Shown in pieces: positions 18,487 through 28,955 of a stretch of 54,905 nt of DNA; position 1 is the stretch's first letter; the number at the start of each line of letters is the position of its first letter. The position numbers and the translations under genes were made by a program. Location: contig CALJAP010000087.1 in the NCBI GenBank assembly GCA_938027655.1, positions 1 through 54,905 of the forward strand, in the 5' to 3' direction. The notes below the pieces were generated by a model. It was given only the letters and a program-made list of their open reading frames with translations. It made no database searches and had not been told where the DNA came from. This stretch comes from an uncultured bacterium. GTDB taxonomy: Bacteria; Armatimonadota; HRBIN16.

Positions 18487-18804
18487 TCAACCGCTATCCT
18501 GGACAAACGGTAGCCCGTAACGTATCGACAGCTCCGCTCGCATCAGCTCCCTTCCAAGATAAGCGGCATGGTCGAGCTGGGAGACTAAACCCAACTCAAG
18601 TATTGTCGCGCAAAGAGAGCGAGCATCTTCTCCTTCAATGATGTGTAGCAACCGGTCGTGGTAATCATAGTGTTCTACAACCACAAGATTATTCTCAGAC
18701 TGTTCCATGGCTTCCCCTGCAACCGTGTAGTAAACCCATAATCCCTCTCTGCTGTCGCTGACCAGCGCTTTGAACAGACGTACCGCGTTTTCCAACTCTG
18801 TCAC
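18487..18804 (-). CDS. Hypothetical protein
   Basis: 105 aa intact ORF with normal composition, convergent with the CsgG-like operon. Confidence 0.55.
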   Translation of the reverse strand: MTELENAVRLFKALVSDSREGLWVYYTVAGEAMEQSENNLVVVEHYDYHDRLLHIIEGEDARSLCATILELGLVSQLDHAAYLGRELMRAELSIRYGLPFVQDSG

Positions 18805-18965
18805 CTTTTATCGTAGCGAGTAAATGAGTATATGAGCATGTATCTATACACTACCTTAAACAAGCATACCCCGTCAAGGCTTTTGCTGTAGAAATTCACA
18901 GAAAAGGAACCTCCCCCTCCAACAGCCAACCTTGATACGGAATATCTTGTGCAGAGGAGGACAAC

Positions 18966-20036
18966 ATGCCGAAGTTTCGGGTTGGCTTCATCGGCACGGG
19001 GCGTAAGCCGGAGCGTGCCGGTCCGATGGGATATGCGATGGCGTATGCCCATGCAGACGCCTATACGCTGCTTCCTGATTGCGAATTGGTAGCGTGCGCC
19101 GACATCGTGGAAGAGAACGCGCGCGCCTTTGCCCAGACATATGGCATTACCAATATATACATCAGCCACCGGGAGATGCTCGAGAGGGAGCAGCTGGATA
19201 TCGTGAGCATCTGCACCTGGCCCATGACGCACGCCGAGCTGGTGATTGACTGCGCGGTGGCTGGTGTCAAAGCCATCCATTGCGAGAAGCCGATGGACTA
19301 CACCTGGGGCGCGGCACGGCTGATGGCGCAGGAATGCGAGCGACGCGGGGTACGGCTCACCTTCAACCATCAGCGACGGTTCGGCAAGCCCTTCCGCATG
19401 GCGAAGCAGCTGCTAGATGAGGGCGTGGTTGGCGAACTGGTGCGCGTGGAGTTTGGCGCAGGCAACCTGTACGACTACGGCTCGCACAACTTCGACATGT
19501 GCAACTACTTCAATAACGAGACACTGGCGGAATGGGTCATCGCCCAGATAGACTATCGCACCGAGAACCTCGTGTTCGGTACGCACAACGAGAACCAAGC
19601 GTACGCCCTCTGGAAGTATCGCAACGGTGTGTGGGGCGTGGCTTCCACCGGCGCGGGGGCGAATCTGGTGGGGGCGCATCACCGCATTATCGGCAGCGAC
19701 GGTATTATTGAGCTGGGCAGTATGGAGCCCGGCGCGCCCGCCCTGCGATACCGCCGGTTCAGCAAAGGCGAATGGGAAGTGGTGGACTGCGGCAACGAAG
19801 ACATGCACGGTCCGGGCTACATCGAGCGAGCCATCGCCGATATCGTTGCCGCACTGCACGAGGGACGCGAATCCGAACTGTGTGCCCGCAACGCGCTCAA
19901 CGCCACCGAAATTATCTTCGCCTGTTACGAGTCGGTGCGGCGACGAGGGCGGGTAGATTTACCGCTCACGATTACCGATAACCCGCTGGTAGACCTGGTG
20001 GAGCGAGGGGAGATAAAACCCAAACCGAGGGGATAG
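18966..20036 (+). CDS. Gfo/Idh/MocA-family oxidoreductase
   Basis: FRVGFIGTGRKPERAG Rossmann start, AIHCEKPMDYTWGAARLM (EKP motif); SD GGAGG. Confidence 0.9.
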   Translation: MPKFRVGFIGTGRKPERAGPMGYAMAYAHADAYTLLPDCELVACADIVEENARAFAQTYGITNIYISHREMLEREQLDIVSICTWPMTHAELVIDCAVAGVKAIHCEKPMDYTWGAARLMAQECERRGVRLTFNHQRRFGKPFRMAKQLLDEGVVGELVRVEFGAGNLYDYGSHNFDMCNYFNNETLAEWVIAQIDYRTENLVFGTHNENQAYALWKYRNGVWGVASTGAGANLVGAHHRIIGSDGIIELGSMEPGAPALRYRRFSKGEWEVVDCGNEDMHGPGYIERAIADIVAALHEGRESELCARNALNATEIIFACYESVRRRGRVDLPLTITDNPLVDLVERGEIKPKPRG

Positions 20037-20108
20037 CTCTACAGAGCAAGGCTCCCAGTAATCCGCCGAAGGATACTCTGCGTGAGATCCTTCAATGGAG
20101 GCGTTGAG

Positions 20109-22064
20109 ATGCCACCGCTGCAGGCGTATATCACGCTCTTCGCGGACAAACCCGCTGGCAGAGTGAACCGCTGGGTGTTCGGCAACAACATGCTGGGCTA
20201 CCAGAAGGGTGGGTGGCCCCATGCCGAACCCGTCTACCATGACCGGGGCGCAGGTATCTGGGACCCGGAGCGCAAGCGCCCTGTGCCGGAGATGATATCG
20301 CTGGCGAAAAACATCGGGCTGAGCGTGGCGCGTTATCCGGGCGGATGCGGAGTGCACCTGTTCGACTGGAAAAAGACGGTAGGTCCGCTGGAGAGCCGCC
20401 CGGAGCAGCTGTTCGGTCTACCGGAGTTCCTGTGGTGCTGTGAGGCGATAGGCGCGGTGCCGTTGATCACCCTTGCCGACTATCACGGTAAGGCGGAGGA
20501 CGCTGCCGACATGGTGGAATACCTGAACGCCGCTGCCGATGCGCGGCATCCATGGGCGCGGCTGCGGGCAAGGGACGGAAGGCGCCAGCCGTGGAATGTG
20601 CTGTGGTTCGAATACGGCAACGAGACAGAACACGGCGACCATGTGTCGCGGCGCATGTCGCCCCGCGAGTACGCTGAGAACTACCTGCGTTATCGGCGTG
20701 CGATGAAGGCGGTAGATGCTCGTATCAAACTGGGTGCCGTGGTGGCAACAGGCTTCCCCAACCTGAACGAGTGGGCACTCCCCGTACTGCAGTGGATAGG
20801 TAAGGAGGTGGATTTCGTCATTCACCACAGCTACATCCCACACTACTCGCGCGAGGACGGAGTGCCCCCCGCAGAGGAACTGTTCGCGCTGGCGTTCGCC
20901 TGCCCTGACCAGATTCAAGCCTACTACGATGAGCTGCGCCATCTTCTACGGGAAACAACAGGCAGAGATAACGTGCCCATCGCCGTTACCGAGTTTAACG
21001 GGCACTTCGTACAGGAAAAGCCCGTGCCCTATCGTCACACTCTGGGCAATGCCCTGCTCAACGCCGAGATGCTTCGGGTGTTCCTAAATCCAAAGAACCG
21101 CATCCTGATGGCGAACTTCTGGCAGTTCTGCAACGAGTACTGGGGCATGGTGAAAGGGTACGTGCATCTGGGCGAACGGCTGGTTAAACGCCCGCAGTAC
21201 TATCCCTTCGAGCTGTACCATCACCACTTCGGCGAGGAGCTGGTAGAGGTGCAGGTGGGGTCTCCGTGCTTTGAAGTGGAGGGCGGTTACGGAGTGGCTC
21301 CCGCGAAAGGACGGGGACGGCGCGGTGGCGCCATTGGTACGCCTGTCGAGCCGGCAGGCGGATGGAGAATACAGCCCGTTGCGGGAGTGAAACAGCAGAC
21401 GGAAAACGGCATGCTGGCAGTGGAGTTTACAGGCGACGAGGATGTGAACTACTACCACGCGCGAGTGGTGCTTCCCGTCAAGCCAAACACGCTGTACCGC
21501 CTGAGAGGCTGGGTGAAGACCGAAAACCTCACGTCGAGCCGGGGAGCCTGCTTCCAGATTGGCGACGCACGCGGCTGGTTAGCGACACGCTCCGCCGCAA
21601 TTACCCCCGAAGTCATCGGCACATCCGATTGGACGCAGGTGGAGGTAGAATACCGTACCCTACCCGACACGCGCGAAGTGGAGGTGCTGGCGCGCCGGCT
21701 GGAAGGAGGAGGTGTCGTTTCGGGCAAGGCGTGGTATCGTGACGTGCAGATCCAGGAAATGGTTCCGCGCATTCTTCCCGCAGTACCCTATCTCTCAGCC
21801 ATCGCCAGCCGCAGGGGGCGGCGAGGGGTCTACGCTATGCTGGTCAACAAGCATCTCAGCTTACCTGTACGGGTGGGGGTAGAAGTGCGCGGTTTCTCCC
21901 CCCGCGGTGCTAACCTGTGGGTGCTCACCGGTGAAAGGGTAGATTCCACAAACGAGCAGAACCCGACCGCGGTTTCCGTCATACACCGCGCTCTGGGGAA
22001 CGTAGGACGCAAGTTCGCCATCGATCTACCCCCGCATTCTCTGGCAGCCTTGCAGATCGAATGA
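20109..22064 (+). CDS. Alpha-L-arabinofuranosidase-like glycoside hydrolase (GH51-like) with an inserted CBM-like beta-sandwich
   Basis: GLSVARYPGGCGVHLFDWKKTVGPLESRP, WNVLWFEYGNETEHGDH, PIAVTEFNGHF; later LPVKPNTLYRLRGWVKTENL...GTSDWTQVEVEYRTLPDT typical of CBM folds. Start moved to ATG 20109 with GGAGG SD. Confidence 0.7.
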   Translation: MPPLQAYITLFADKPAGRVNRWVFGNNMLGYQKGGWPHAEPVYHDRGAGIWDPERKRPVPEMISLAKNIGLSVARYPGGCGVHLFDWKKTVGPLESRPEQLFGLPEFLWCCEAIGAVPLITLADYHGKAEDAADMVEYLNAAADARHPWARLRARDGRRQPWNVLWFEYGNETEHGDHVSRRMSPREYAENYLRYRRAMKAVDARIKLGAVVATGFPNLNEWALPVLQWIGKEVDFVIHHSYIPHYSREDGVPPAEELFALAFACPDQIQAYYDELRHLLRETTGRDNVPIAVTEFNGHFVQEKPVPYRHTLGNALLNAEMLRVFLNPKNRILMANFWQFCNEYWGMVKGYVHLGERLVKRPQYYPFELYHHHFGEELVEVQVGSPCFEVEGGYGVAPAKGRGRRGGAIGTPVEPAGGWRIQPVAGVKQQTENGMLAVEFTGDEDVNYYHARVVLPVKPNTLYRLRGWVKTENLTSSRGACFQIGDARGWLATRSAAITPEVIGTSDWTQVEVEYRTLPDTREVEVLARRLEGGGVVSGKAWYRDVQIQEMVPRILPAVPYLSAIASRRGRRGVYAMLVNKHLSLPVRVGVEVRGFSPRGANLWVLTGERVDSTNEQNPTAVSVIHRALGNVGRKFAIDLPPHSLAALQIE

Positions 22065-22133
22065 AGAAAAAGCCCTGCTAGGGTGCATCGCGACACCCTG
22101 CGCAAGGCATGGAGGGCTATCCAGGGCGCGAGC

Positions 22134-22325
22134 CTACTGTCCTTCTTTCTGCTCTTCCCGCGTCTGTCCGTATGTAGGCGGCGCCTGCTGGTTATCCTGT
22201 TGCTGGTTGATGGTCGCTGGCGGCGCACCGGGCGGGGGGCCCGGTTTGTCCGCACAACCGCTCAGCACGGCAACGGTCAGGAGGGTCACCAGTATCACGA
22301 TTATTTTGAGCAAGACAGAGTTCAT
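22134..22325 (-). CDS. Small lipoprotein
   Basis: MNSVLLKIIVILVTLLTVAVLSGCADKPGPPPGAPP: lipobox LSGC; AGGAG SD. Confidence 0.65.
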   Translation of the reverse strand: MNSVLLKIIVILVTLLTVAVLSGCADKPGPPPGAPPATINQQQDNQQAPPTYGQTREEQKEGQ

Positions 22326-22339
22326 CGCGATGCTCCTTT

Positions 22340-23167
22340 TTAGGGCCAACGCTGATCGTCACCCAGTTGTCCATCGCGCCACAGACGCGCCATCGGCGGG
22401 CTGATAGCGAATCGCCCTTCGTAGCTCTTGAACCACTCATACCGACACCACTTGGCGTGACCATCGGCGAAGGTGCAGTTGATACCGCCGTTGTGGCGAC
22501 CGGAGAGCTGGTCAAAGACCTCATTCCACGTGGTTGAGCCCGGCTCGATGTAGGGCCCGTTGTTCGCGCTATACGGGTTGGTGTCTGGTGGAACGTCTTC
22601 GGAGCCACTGCGTGACTCGGCGATGATGATGAGGTCGGCGGTTGTTTCCCACTGTGCCTCGTTGTGCTCGTATCCACTGTAGCTGGTGCGGTTGTAGCCG
22701 TAGTTCGCGATAAGCTCCTCGTTCTTGGCGTAGTTGCCGTAGATGATGGGAGCGGGTTTGGAACATCCTCGCGCGGTGCGAACATTGGCGGGCACGTTGC
22801 CGGGAAACGTGCCGATCAGCTTCACGTATGGCGGATCGTCACCCCAGGTCAAACAACCATCATCAGCGGTAAACTCGATCATTTGCGGGCGCGGAGCTGC
22901 AGATTGCGGGCAGATGAAGATGTCCCAGCTCTTGATGTACGGATGCAGGGGGATGTGCCACTCCCACCAGTTGAACACGAAGAAGCCATCGTAGTCCTGT
23001 GCATACATACGCATCGCGGTGCCCAGCTGGCGGGTATTGCTTAGACAGCTCGCTGCCCGAGCCTTTGCCCGCGCCTGCGAGAAGACAGGGAACAGAATTG
23101 CTGCCAGTATCGCGATAATCGCGATAACCACCAGCAGCTCGATCAGCGTGAAAGCCAGACGTTTCAT
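22340..23167 (-). CDS. Type II secretion/prepilin-like protein, DUF1559 (H-X9-DG) family
   Basis: [37 protein letters not shown] prepilin N-terminus; [16 protein letters not shown] near the C-terminus. Confidence 0.88.
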   Translation of the reverse strand: MKRLAFTLIELLVVIAIIAILAAILFPVFSQARAKARAASCLSNTRQLGTAMRMYAQDYDGFFVFNWWEWHIPLHPYIKSWDIFICPQSAAPRPQMIEFTADDGCLTWGDDPPYVKLIGTFPGNVPANVRTARGCSKPAPIIYGNYAKNEELIANYGYNRTSYSGYEHNEAQWETTADLIIIAESRSGSEDVPPDTNPYSANNGPYIEPGSTTWNEVFDQLSGRHNGGINCTFADGHAKWCRYEWFKSYEGRFAISPPMARLWRDGQLGDDQRWP

Positions 23168-23294
23168 GTCATGTCCTCCTCACTAAAAGATTTATCATCC
23201 ACAGTGTACCGGGTGCAGGTTAAGAGCACATTGCGGAGGTGTTAAGGATTGTTAAAGAGCGTGCGCGATAGGGAACAACCTCTTGGAGGTGTGT

Positions 23295-23678
23295 ATGATG
23301 ATTGTCCGCGACATGCAGCCGTTACTGGAACTGCGAGCAAACGACCTGGTGCACCACGGGCTTGCCAAGCAGCAAGAAGCCTTGTTCGCATACGCGCAGA
23401 TGAACGACTACGCCAGCATCTATGACCTGTACAGTCAGGCGGTAGGCGCTGCCGTGCTGATACCCAGCTGGAACGGGCAGGCGCATCGGTATTACCTGAT
23501 GACGCGGCTGAGCGAGGTGCAGTGGTTGCAGCGCGAAGACGATGAAGCCATCATCCTTTGGGACTTCCGCAACGAAGTGGTGGTGGTCATCCGCCTGCAG
23601 GAGGGCCACTTCGAGACGCGCGTGCTTGCCAGCACCATCGAATGCGAGGAGGCAACGCCCATCGGTACGGTGGCGTGA
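23295..23678 (+). CDS. Hypothetical protein
   Basis: GGAGG SD then ATG 23295; MMIVRDMQPLLELRANDLVHHGLAKQQEALFAYAQMNDYASIYDLYSQAVGAAVLIPSW. Confidence 0.5.
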   Translation: MMIVRDMQPLLELRANDLVHHGLAKQQEALFAYAQMNDYASIYDLYSQAVGAAVLIPSWNGQAHRYYLMTRLSEVQWLQREDDEAIILWDFRNEVVVVIRLQEGHFETRVLASTIECEEATPIGTVA

Positions 23679-23692
23679 AGGTCGACAATACC

Positions 23693-25468
23693 TTACACCG
23701 TCGGCAGGCCCATCGCTTTCAGCCATGTTTGCAGCTTCGCGATGCGCTCCGTATCACGCTGGGGCAACGCCAGCGGACGACCGCGGCAATCCACCACCAA
23801 CCCGACCACGCCGCCCTCTGCGGTGACGGTCAGCGGCCTGCCCCGCCCCGCGCCCACATCGAACGCGCGGGTGGGACGAATCTCCACCTCTATCTTCTCG
23901 CCTTCATTCAACGGGAACACCCGCAGCTCCCCGAAGCGCAGCTGGTGTGTCTCCCCTGCCATGCGCAGTGTGCACACCTCATCCCCCTCTTTGGAAGTGC
24001 CGACAGGCGCAATGCACGTGCCGAGAATCACTAGGCAGTCGCGTTCGAACACCTCGGTTGCTGCTTCAGGGTGGATGGTGGAGAGCACTCCCAGCTGAGG
24101 CATCATGAAGATAGAGTCCACCGTCAGCATGGTGACGCCTTCGGGCTGGTAGGCGTCCATCATCATCAACGCAGCCTGCGCCCGGCGCGGCGCATGGCTC
24201 AGCACGCCGCCGCTACCCACCAGCATGTCCAGTTCCATCATGTTCACCAGCGTCTTGCCCGTATCTTCCTGTGTCAACGCCTCGCCGATGGTGCGCTGTT
24301 GCTGTACGCCCTTCAGTCCTCGCGCCAGCGATTTATGGTGCTCAAACGCCAAACGCAACGCCTCGCGGGCGACCGCCTGCTCCACATACAGGTCTTCCAG
24401 TGTCTGCGGGATGGTGGTGGGGCGTATCATCTTGTTGCGCAGGCGGTTGCGCAGGTCGCGTTCGTCCATCTCGAAAGGCAGCCAGCGGCGGATGTTCGCG
24501 ACGCCTGTCTCCACCAGCACGTTGCAGATAGAGTAGCTCATGCCCAGGTTCGCGCTGACCGTGCGGTTGTAGACGCCGTTGAACACAGAGAACACGTCGG
24601 TGGTCGCGCCGCCGATGTCCACACCCAGAATATCGATGCCGCGCATTGCGGCGATGGTCTGCATAATCTTGCCGACCGCGTTGGGAGTGGACATAATATC
24701 TGCGCTGGTCCAACTGAGCAGTTTGCTGTAGCCGGGCGCCTGTTGCATCACGTGTTCGAGGAACAGCTCATGAATGGCTTCGCGAGCGGGGCCCAGATTC
24801 TCTCGCTCCAACGTGGGACGCAGGTTGTCCACGATGCGTAGGTCTACCCTGCCGTCCAGTAACTGCCTCACCGGGTCGCGGGCATCCCTGTTGCCTGCAA
24901 AGATAACGGGCAGGCGCATCCCCCCCAGACGCGGACGCGGGTCTGCCGCCACCAGCATTTCCGCCAGCTCCACCAGATGGGTTACCGTTCCGCCATCGGT
25001 TCCGCCGGACATCAGGATCATATCGGGGCGCAGCTGGCGGATGCGCTGTACTTTCTCGTAATCCTTACGTCCATCGTCCACAGCGATTACGTCCATAATG
25101 ATTGCGCCCGCACCCAGAGCCGCACGCTGCGCACTCTCCGCCGACATCACCTTCACCACGCCCGCAACAGTCATCTGCAAACCGCCACCCGCACTGGAGG
25201 TGGAAAGATAGGCATCCACGCCAGTGCATTCATCGATTTGTGGGGTGAGAATCCTGCCGTCGCGGATGAAGGTCTTGCCGGTCAGCTCCTCCAGTTCACG
25301 CACCGCATTGAGCACCCCCACGGTCACGTCGTCGAATGGGGCTTCGACGGTGGTGGGGGCTTCACCGCGCGCTATCAGGCGGTAGCCCTCCGGCTTCTTC
25401 TCTATCAATATCGCTTTGGTCGTCGTACTGCCACAGTCTGTCGCAAGAATGGAACGGATTTCAGGCAT
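23693..25468 (-). CDS. Glutamate mutase MutL/GlmL-family protein (ASKHA fold)
   Basis: ILATDCGSTTTKAILIEK phosphate-1 motif, DECTGVDAYLSTSSAGGGLQMTVAGVVKVMSAESAQRAALGAG, ILGVDIGGATTDVFSV. Confidence 0.85.
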   Translation of the reverse strand: MPEIRSILATDCGSTTTKAILIEKKPEGYRLIARGEAPTTVEAPFDDVTVGVLNAVRELEELTGKTFIRDGRILTPQIDECTGVDAYLSTSSAGGGLQMTVAGVVKVMSAESAQRAALGAGAIIMDVIAVDDGRKDYEKVQRIRQLRPDMILMSGGTDGGTVTHLVELAEMLVAADPRPRLGGMRLPVIFAGNRDARDPVRQLLDGRVDLRIVDNLRPTLERENLGPAREAIHELFLEHVMQQAPGYSKLLSWTSADIMSTPNAVGKIMQTIAAMRGIDILGVDIGGATTDVFSVFNGVYNRTVSANLGMSYSICNVLVETGVANIRRWLPFEMDERDLRNRLRNKMIRPTTIPQTLEDLYVEQAVAREALRLAFEHHKSLARGLKGVQQQRTIGEALTQEDTGKTLVNMMELDMLVGSGGVLSHAPRRAQAALMMMDAYQPEGVTMLTVDSIFMMPQLGVLSTIHPEAATEVFERDCLVILGTCIAPVGTSKEGDEVCTLRMAGETHQLRFGELRVFPLNEGEKIEVEIRPTRAFDVGAGRGRPLTVTAEGGVVGLVVDCRGRPLALPQRDTERIAKLQTWLKAMGLPTV

Positions 25469-25551
25469 ATCTCCCGCTGCTCCATGAATAACTTAGGTGG
25501 TGTAAATCCAACGGTAATAATATCCGAACAGCGGACAGAAGTCAAATCAGG

Positions 25552-26283
25552 CTATGCGTTCTCATACCGGTTGTTGCCTTCCCTGTCCTCTCCACGCACC
25601 AGCCATAGTTTCCAGTGAGGCCACTTCCCTCTGTCCAGTTTGACCTCGGTGGGCATGTAGCGCATGGTGTAGCCACAGCGGCGACGCGGCGAGTGGTTGG
25701 CGTGCGAACCGTGTAGTATCCACGCATCATGCAGCGACATCTCCCCCGCCTTGAGGATAACGTCTACCGCCTGCGACTCGTCCACGTCCGTCTCCAGATT
25801 CAGCACATAGCGCGAGGGGTCGTCCACCTGATGATGTTCCACTGCACCCCAGCGGTGGCTACCTGGAATCACCTTCATACAGCCGTTTTCCACATCCGAG
25901 TCGTCCACCGCTAGCCACACGGTCACCACCTTCATCGGGGAAAGGGGCCAGTAGGTCGCATCCTGGTGCCAGGGTACCGGCAATCCGTCACCACCCGGTT
26001 TCGCGATGAAATGGCTGGAGAAGAGCACAATGTTAGGCCCGATAATCTGTTCCACCACATCCAGAATGCGCGGGTGCTGACACCATTTCATCAGGTAGGG
26101 GTCGTCGAAGTGCGGATGGTCTAGACTCTCTGGGCGCTTGCCGGGTGGCAGGCTGACGATGAGGTCGTCCACGTACTGGCGTAACTCCCTTAGCTCGTCG
26201 TCGGTCAGGATCTTGCCGTAAATCAGGTAACCCTGTTGCTCGTAAGCGTTCAGCTCTTCGAGAGACAAACGACGTGCTTGCAT
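25552..26283 (-). CDS. Phytanoyl-CoA dioxygenase (PhyH) family protein
   Basis: PVPWHQDATYWPLSPMKVVTVWLAVDDSDVENGCMKVIPGSHRWG, later HGSHANHSPRRR (Fe/2OG site); start moved to 26283 (GGAGGAAACCTTTCATG). Confidence 0.88.
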   Translation of the reverse strand: MQARRLSLEELNAYEQQGYLIYGKILTDDELRELRQYVDDLIVSLPPGKRPESLDHPHFDDPYLMKWCQHPRILDVVEQIIGPNIVLFSSHFIAKPGGDGLPVPWHQDATYWPLSPMKVVTVWLAVDDSDVENGCMKVIPGSHRWGAVEHHQVDDPSRYVLNLETDVDESQAVDVILKAGEMSLHDAWILHGSHANHSPRRRCGYTMRYMPTEVKLDRGKWPHWKLWLVRGEDREGNNRYENA

Positions 26284-26297
26284 GAAAGGTTTCCTCC

Positions 26298-28955
26298 TTA
26301 TGGTTTCACTCGTTTCTTCCACTCGTTAATCTTAAGCAGCGCTTCCAGCGGGGAGAGGGTGGTCACGTCCAGTTTCTCCAGCTCTTCCACCACCGGGTGT
26401 TTCTCCGCCTCAAAGAGGGTGAGTTGCAGTCTCTGCTTCTTCACCTTCACGTGGGAAACCGCCTCGGCGTCGGGGGCGATTGCGCTTGCCATGCCGCCGC
26501 GTTGCGAGGACTGCCTTTCCAGTTCGCGCAGTATCTCCTGCGCCCGCATGACCACTTCCGGCGGAACGCCCGCCATCCGTGCCACCTGAATACCGTAGCT
26601 CTTGTCCGTGCCGCCGGGCAGTACCTTATGCAGCCAGATAATCTGCTCGCCCTGCTCCTTCACTGCCACACGGTAGTTGCGCACGCCGGGCATCAGGTTC
26701 GCCAGCTCGTTCAGGTAGTGATAATGCGTGGCGAACAGCGTTTTGCAGCCAATCTGCACCAGCGCCTCTGCTACCGCCCACGCAATGGCAAGACCGTCGT
26801 AGGTGCTGGTTCCGCGCCCGATTTCGTCCAGCACCACCAGACTCCGCTCGGTAGCATGGTTCAGGATGGTGGCGGTCTCGGTCATCTCCACCATAAAGGT
26901 GGATTGCCCTGTTGCCAGCTCATCATGCGCGCCCACGCGGGTGAAGATGCGGTCAATCAGTGCGATTTCCGCCTCGTCGGCGGGCACAAAGCTGCCGATG
27001 TGCGCCATCAGGCAGATGAGCGCGACCTGCCGCAGGTATGTGCTCTTGCCGCTCATGTTGGGACCGGTGAGCACAATCATCCGCTGTTCATCGTCCAGCA
27101 GGCAGTCGTTGGGGATGAAGGTCTGCATGCCAAACCGCTCCACCACCGGATGCCTGCCTTCCCGAATGCGGATGTGCGTGCCCGTATGCACTACGGGGCG
27201 ATGATAGTCGTAGCGCACCGCCACCTCGGCGAAGTTCGCCAGCACATCCAGCTCGGCAACCGCGCGGGCGATGTCCAGTATCTGTGGCGCGTGCAGGGCG
27301 ACCTCCTCGCGCACCATGCTGAACAGCTCCTGCTCGAGGATAAGCGCACGCTCCTCCGCCCCGGTGATTTGCGCTTCCATCTCCTTCAGCTCCGGCGTGA
27401 TGAACCGCTCCCCGTTGACGGTGGTCTGCTTGCGCATGTAGTCGGCGGGCACTTTGGAGAGGTGTGGCTTGGAGACCTCGATGTAGTAGCCGAAGACGGC
27501 GTTGTAGCCCACCTTGAGCGAGGGGATGCCGGTGCGTTCGCGCTCGCGCAGCTCCAGTTCGGCAATCCACTGTTTGCCCTCGCGCTGCGCGCGGCGGATA
27601 GCGTCCAGTTCGGCATGGAAGCCGTCGCGGATGACGCCGCCATCCTTCAGCGTGGCGGGCGGGTCGTCCACGACAGCACGGGCGAGGAAGCCTACCAGGT
27701 CGGGCAGACCCCGTATCCCCTCGCGCAGGTGTTGCAGGCGCGGTGTGCGCACCGGTTGCAGGGCGGCGTGCAGTTCGGGCAGCACCTGTAGCGATTGCCT
27801 CAGCGCAGCGAGGTCGCGCGGCGACGCAACACCGGTGGCGATGCGCGAGGTGAGCCGTTCGAGGTCGCCCAACCTGCCCAGCTGGTGACGCACCTCCTCG
27901 CGGGTGAGCGAATCGTTGACGAACTCCTGCACGCACCCCAGACGCTCGTCAATCGCCTCCACGCTTTGCAACGGCTGGTCCAGCCAGCGACGCAACAGGC
28001 GTGCGCCCATCGCGGTGCGCGTCATGTCCAGCACTTCGATGAGCGTGCCCTTGCGTGAGCCATCCACCAGCGAGCGGGTGAGCTCCAGGTTGCGCCGTGC
28101 CGCCGCGTCCAGATACATGAAGCCGTCCACCGAGTAGGTGGAGAGGGTGCGGATGTGCTGGAGGGCGGACACCTGGTTGCGCTTCAGGTAGCGCAGCACC
28201 ATCGCCGCCGCTTCTAATCCCACCGAGTAGTGCTCGCATCCGAAACCGCGCAGGGATTGCGTCTGGAAATGCTGGAGCAACAGCTGGCGGGCGTCGTGGC
28301 GGTCGGCGTACTCCTGCGGGTCGTACAGGGTGACGGTGGCTCCGCACGCTTCCTCGATGGCTGCCGCGAGGTCGGTAGCCCCTTTGGGCACGAGGCACTC
28401 CGCCGGCTGCAGGCGCACAATCTCCTGCACGATGCGGGCGATAGTGGCTTCCCCGCTAATCTCGGTGGCGAGGAACTCGCCGGTGGACACATCCACCACA
28501 CCCAGCCCCGACAGCTTCTCTCCCGCTACCGCCGCCACAAGGTAGTTGTTGCTGCGCTCTTCGAGCATCGAGTCTTCCAGCACAGTGCCGGGCGTGAGCA
28601 CGCGGGTCACCTTGCGCTTGACCAGTCCCCTTGCGAAACGGGGATCTTCCATCTGGTCCATCAGCGCGACCTTGTAACCTTTTTGCACCAGCCGGGCGAC
28701 ATAGCGTTCCACCGCGTGGTAGGGCACGCCCGCCATCGGCACGCGCCCGTGCTTGCCGTCATCGCGCCCCGTAAGCACGATTTCCAGCTCGCGCGCGGCG
28801 ATTTCGGCGTCCTCGCCGTACAGCTCGTAGAAGTCGCCCACGCGCATCATCAGCAGCGCTTCCGGGTACTCCGCCTTCGCGCGGAAGTACTGCTGCAGCA
28901 TCGGGGTTTGAGGTTGTAGTGCACTTGCCCTCATCGTTATCAAAGCACATCTCAC
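26298..28955 (-). CDS. mutS: DNA mismatch repair protein MutS
   Basis: TPMLQQYFRAKAEYPEALLMMRVGDFYELYGEDA, VLTGPNMSGKSTYLRQVALI, VVLDEIGRGTSTYDGLAIAWA. Start is GTG 28955 or ATG 28934. Confidence 0.97.
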   Translation of the reverse strand: MRCALITMRASALQPQTPMLQQYFRAKAEYPEALLMMRVGDFYELYGEDAEIAARELEIVLTGRDDGKHGRVPMAGVPYHAVERYVARLVQKGYKVALMDQMEDPRFARGLVKRKVTRVLTPGTVLEDSMLEERSNNYLVAAVAGEKLSGLGVVDVSTGEFLATEISGEATIARIVQEIVRLQPAECLVPKGATDLAAAIEEACGATVTLYDPQEYADRHDARQLLLQHFQTQSLRGFGCEHYSVGLEAAAMVLRYLKRNQVSALQHIRTLSTYSVDGFMYLDAAARRNLELTRSLVDGSRKGTLIEVLDMTRTAMGARLLRRWLDQPLQSVEAIDERLGCVQEFVNDSLTREEVRHQLGRLGDLERLTSRIATGVASPRDLAALRQSLQVLPELHAALQPVRTPRLQHLREGIRGLPDLVGFLARAVVDDPPATLKDGGVIRDGFHAELDAIRRAQREGKQWIAELELRERERTGIPSLKVGYNAVFGYYIEVSKPHLSKVPADYMRKQTTVNGERFITPELKEMEAQITGAEERALILEQELFSMVREEVALHAPQILDIARAVAELDVLANFAEVAVRYDYHRPVVHTGTHIRIREGRHPVVERFGMQTFIPNDCLLDDEQRMIVLTGPNMSGKSTYLRQVALICLMAHIGSFVPADEAEIALIDRIFTRVGAHDELATGQSTFMVEMTETATILNHATERSLVVLDEIGRGTSTYDGLAIAWAVAEALVQIGCKTLFATHYHYLNELANLMPGVRNYRVAVKEQGEQIIWLHKVLPGGTDKSYGIQVARMAGVPPEVVMRAQEILRELERQSSQRGGMASAIAPDAEAVSHVKVKKQRLQLTLFEAEKHPVVEELEKLDVTTLSPLEALLKINEWKKRVKP

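Noticed and set aside
24071-24841. 256-aa plus-strand ORF opposite GlmL-like gene
   Set aside because: His/Gln-rich antisense artefact.
26397-27791. 464-aa plus-strand ORF opposite mutS
   Set aside because: Antisense shadow ORF; mutS on the other strand is unambiguous.
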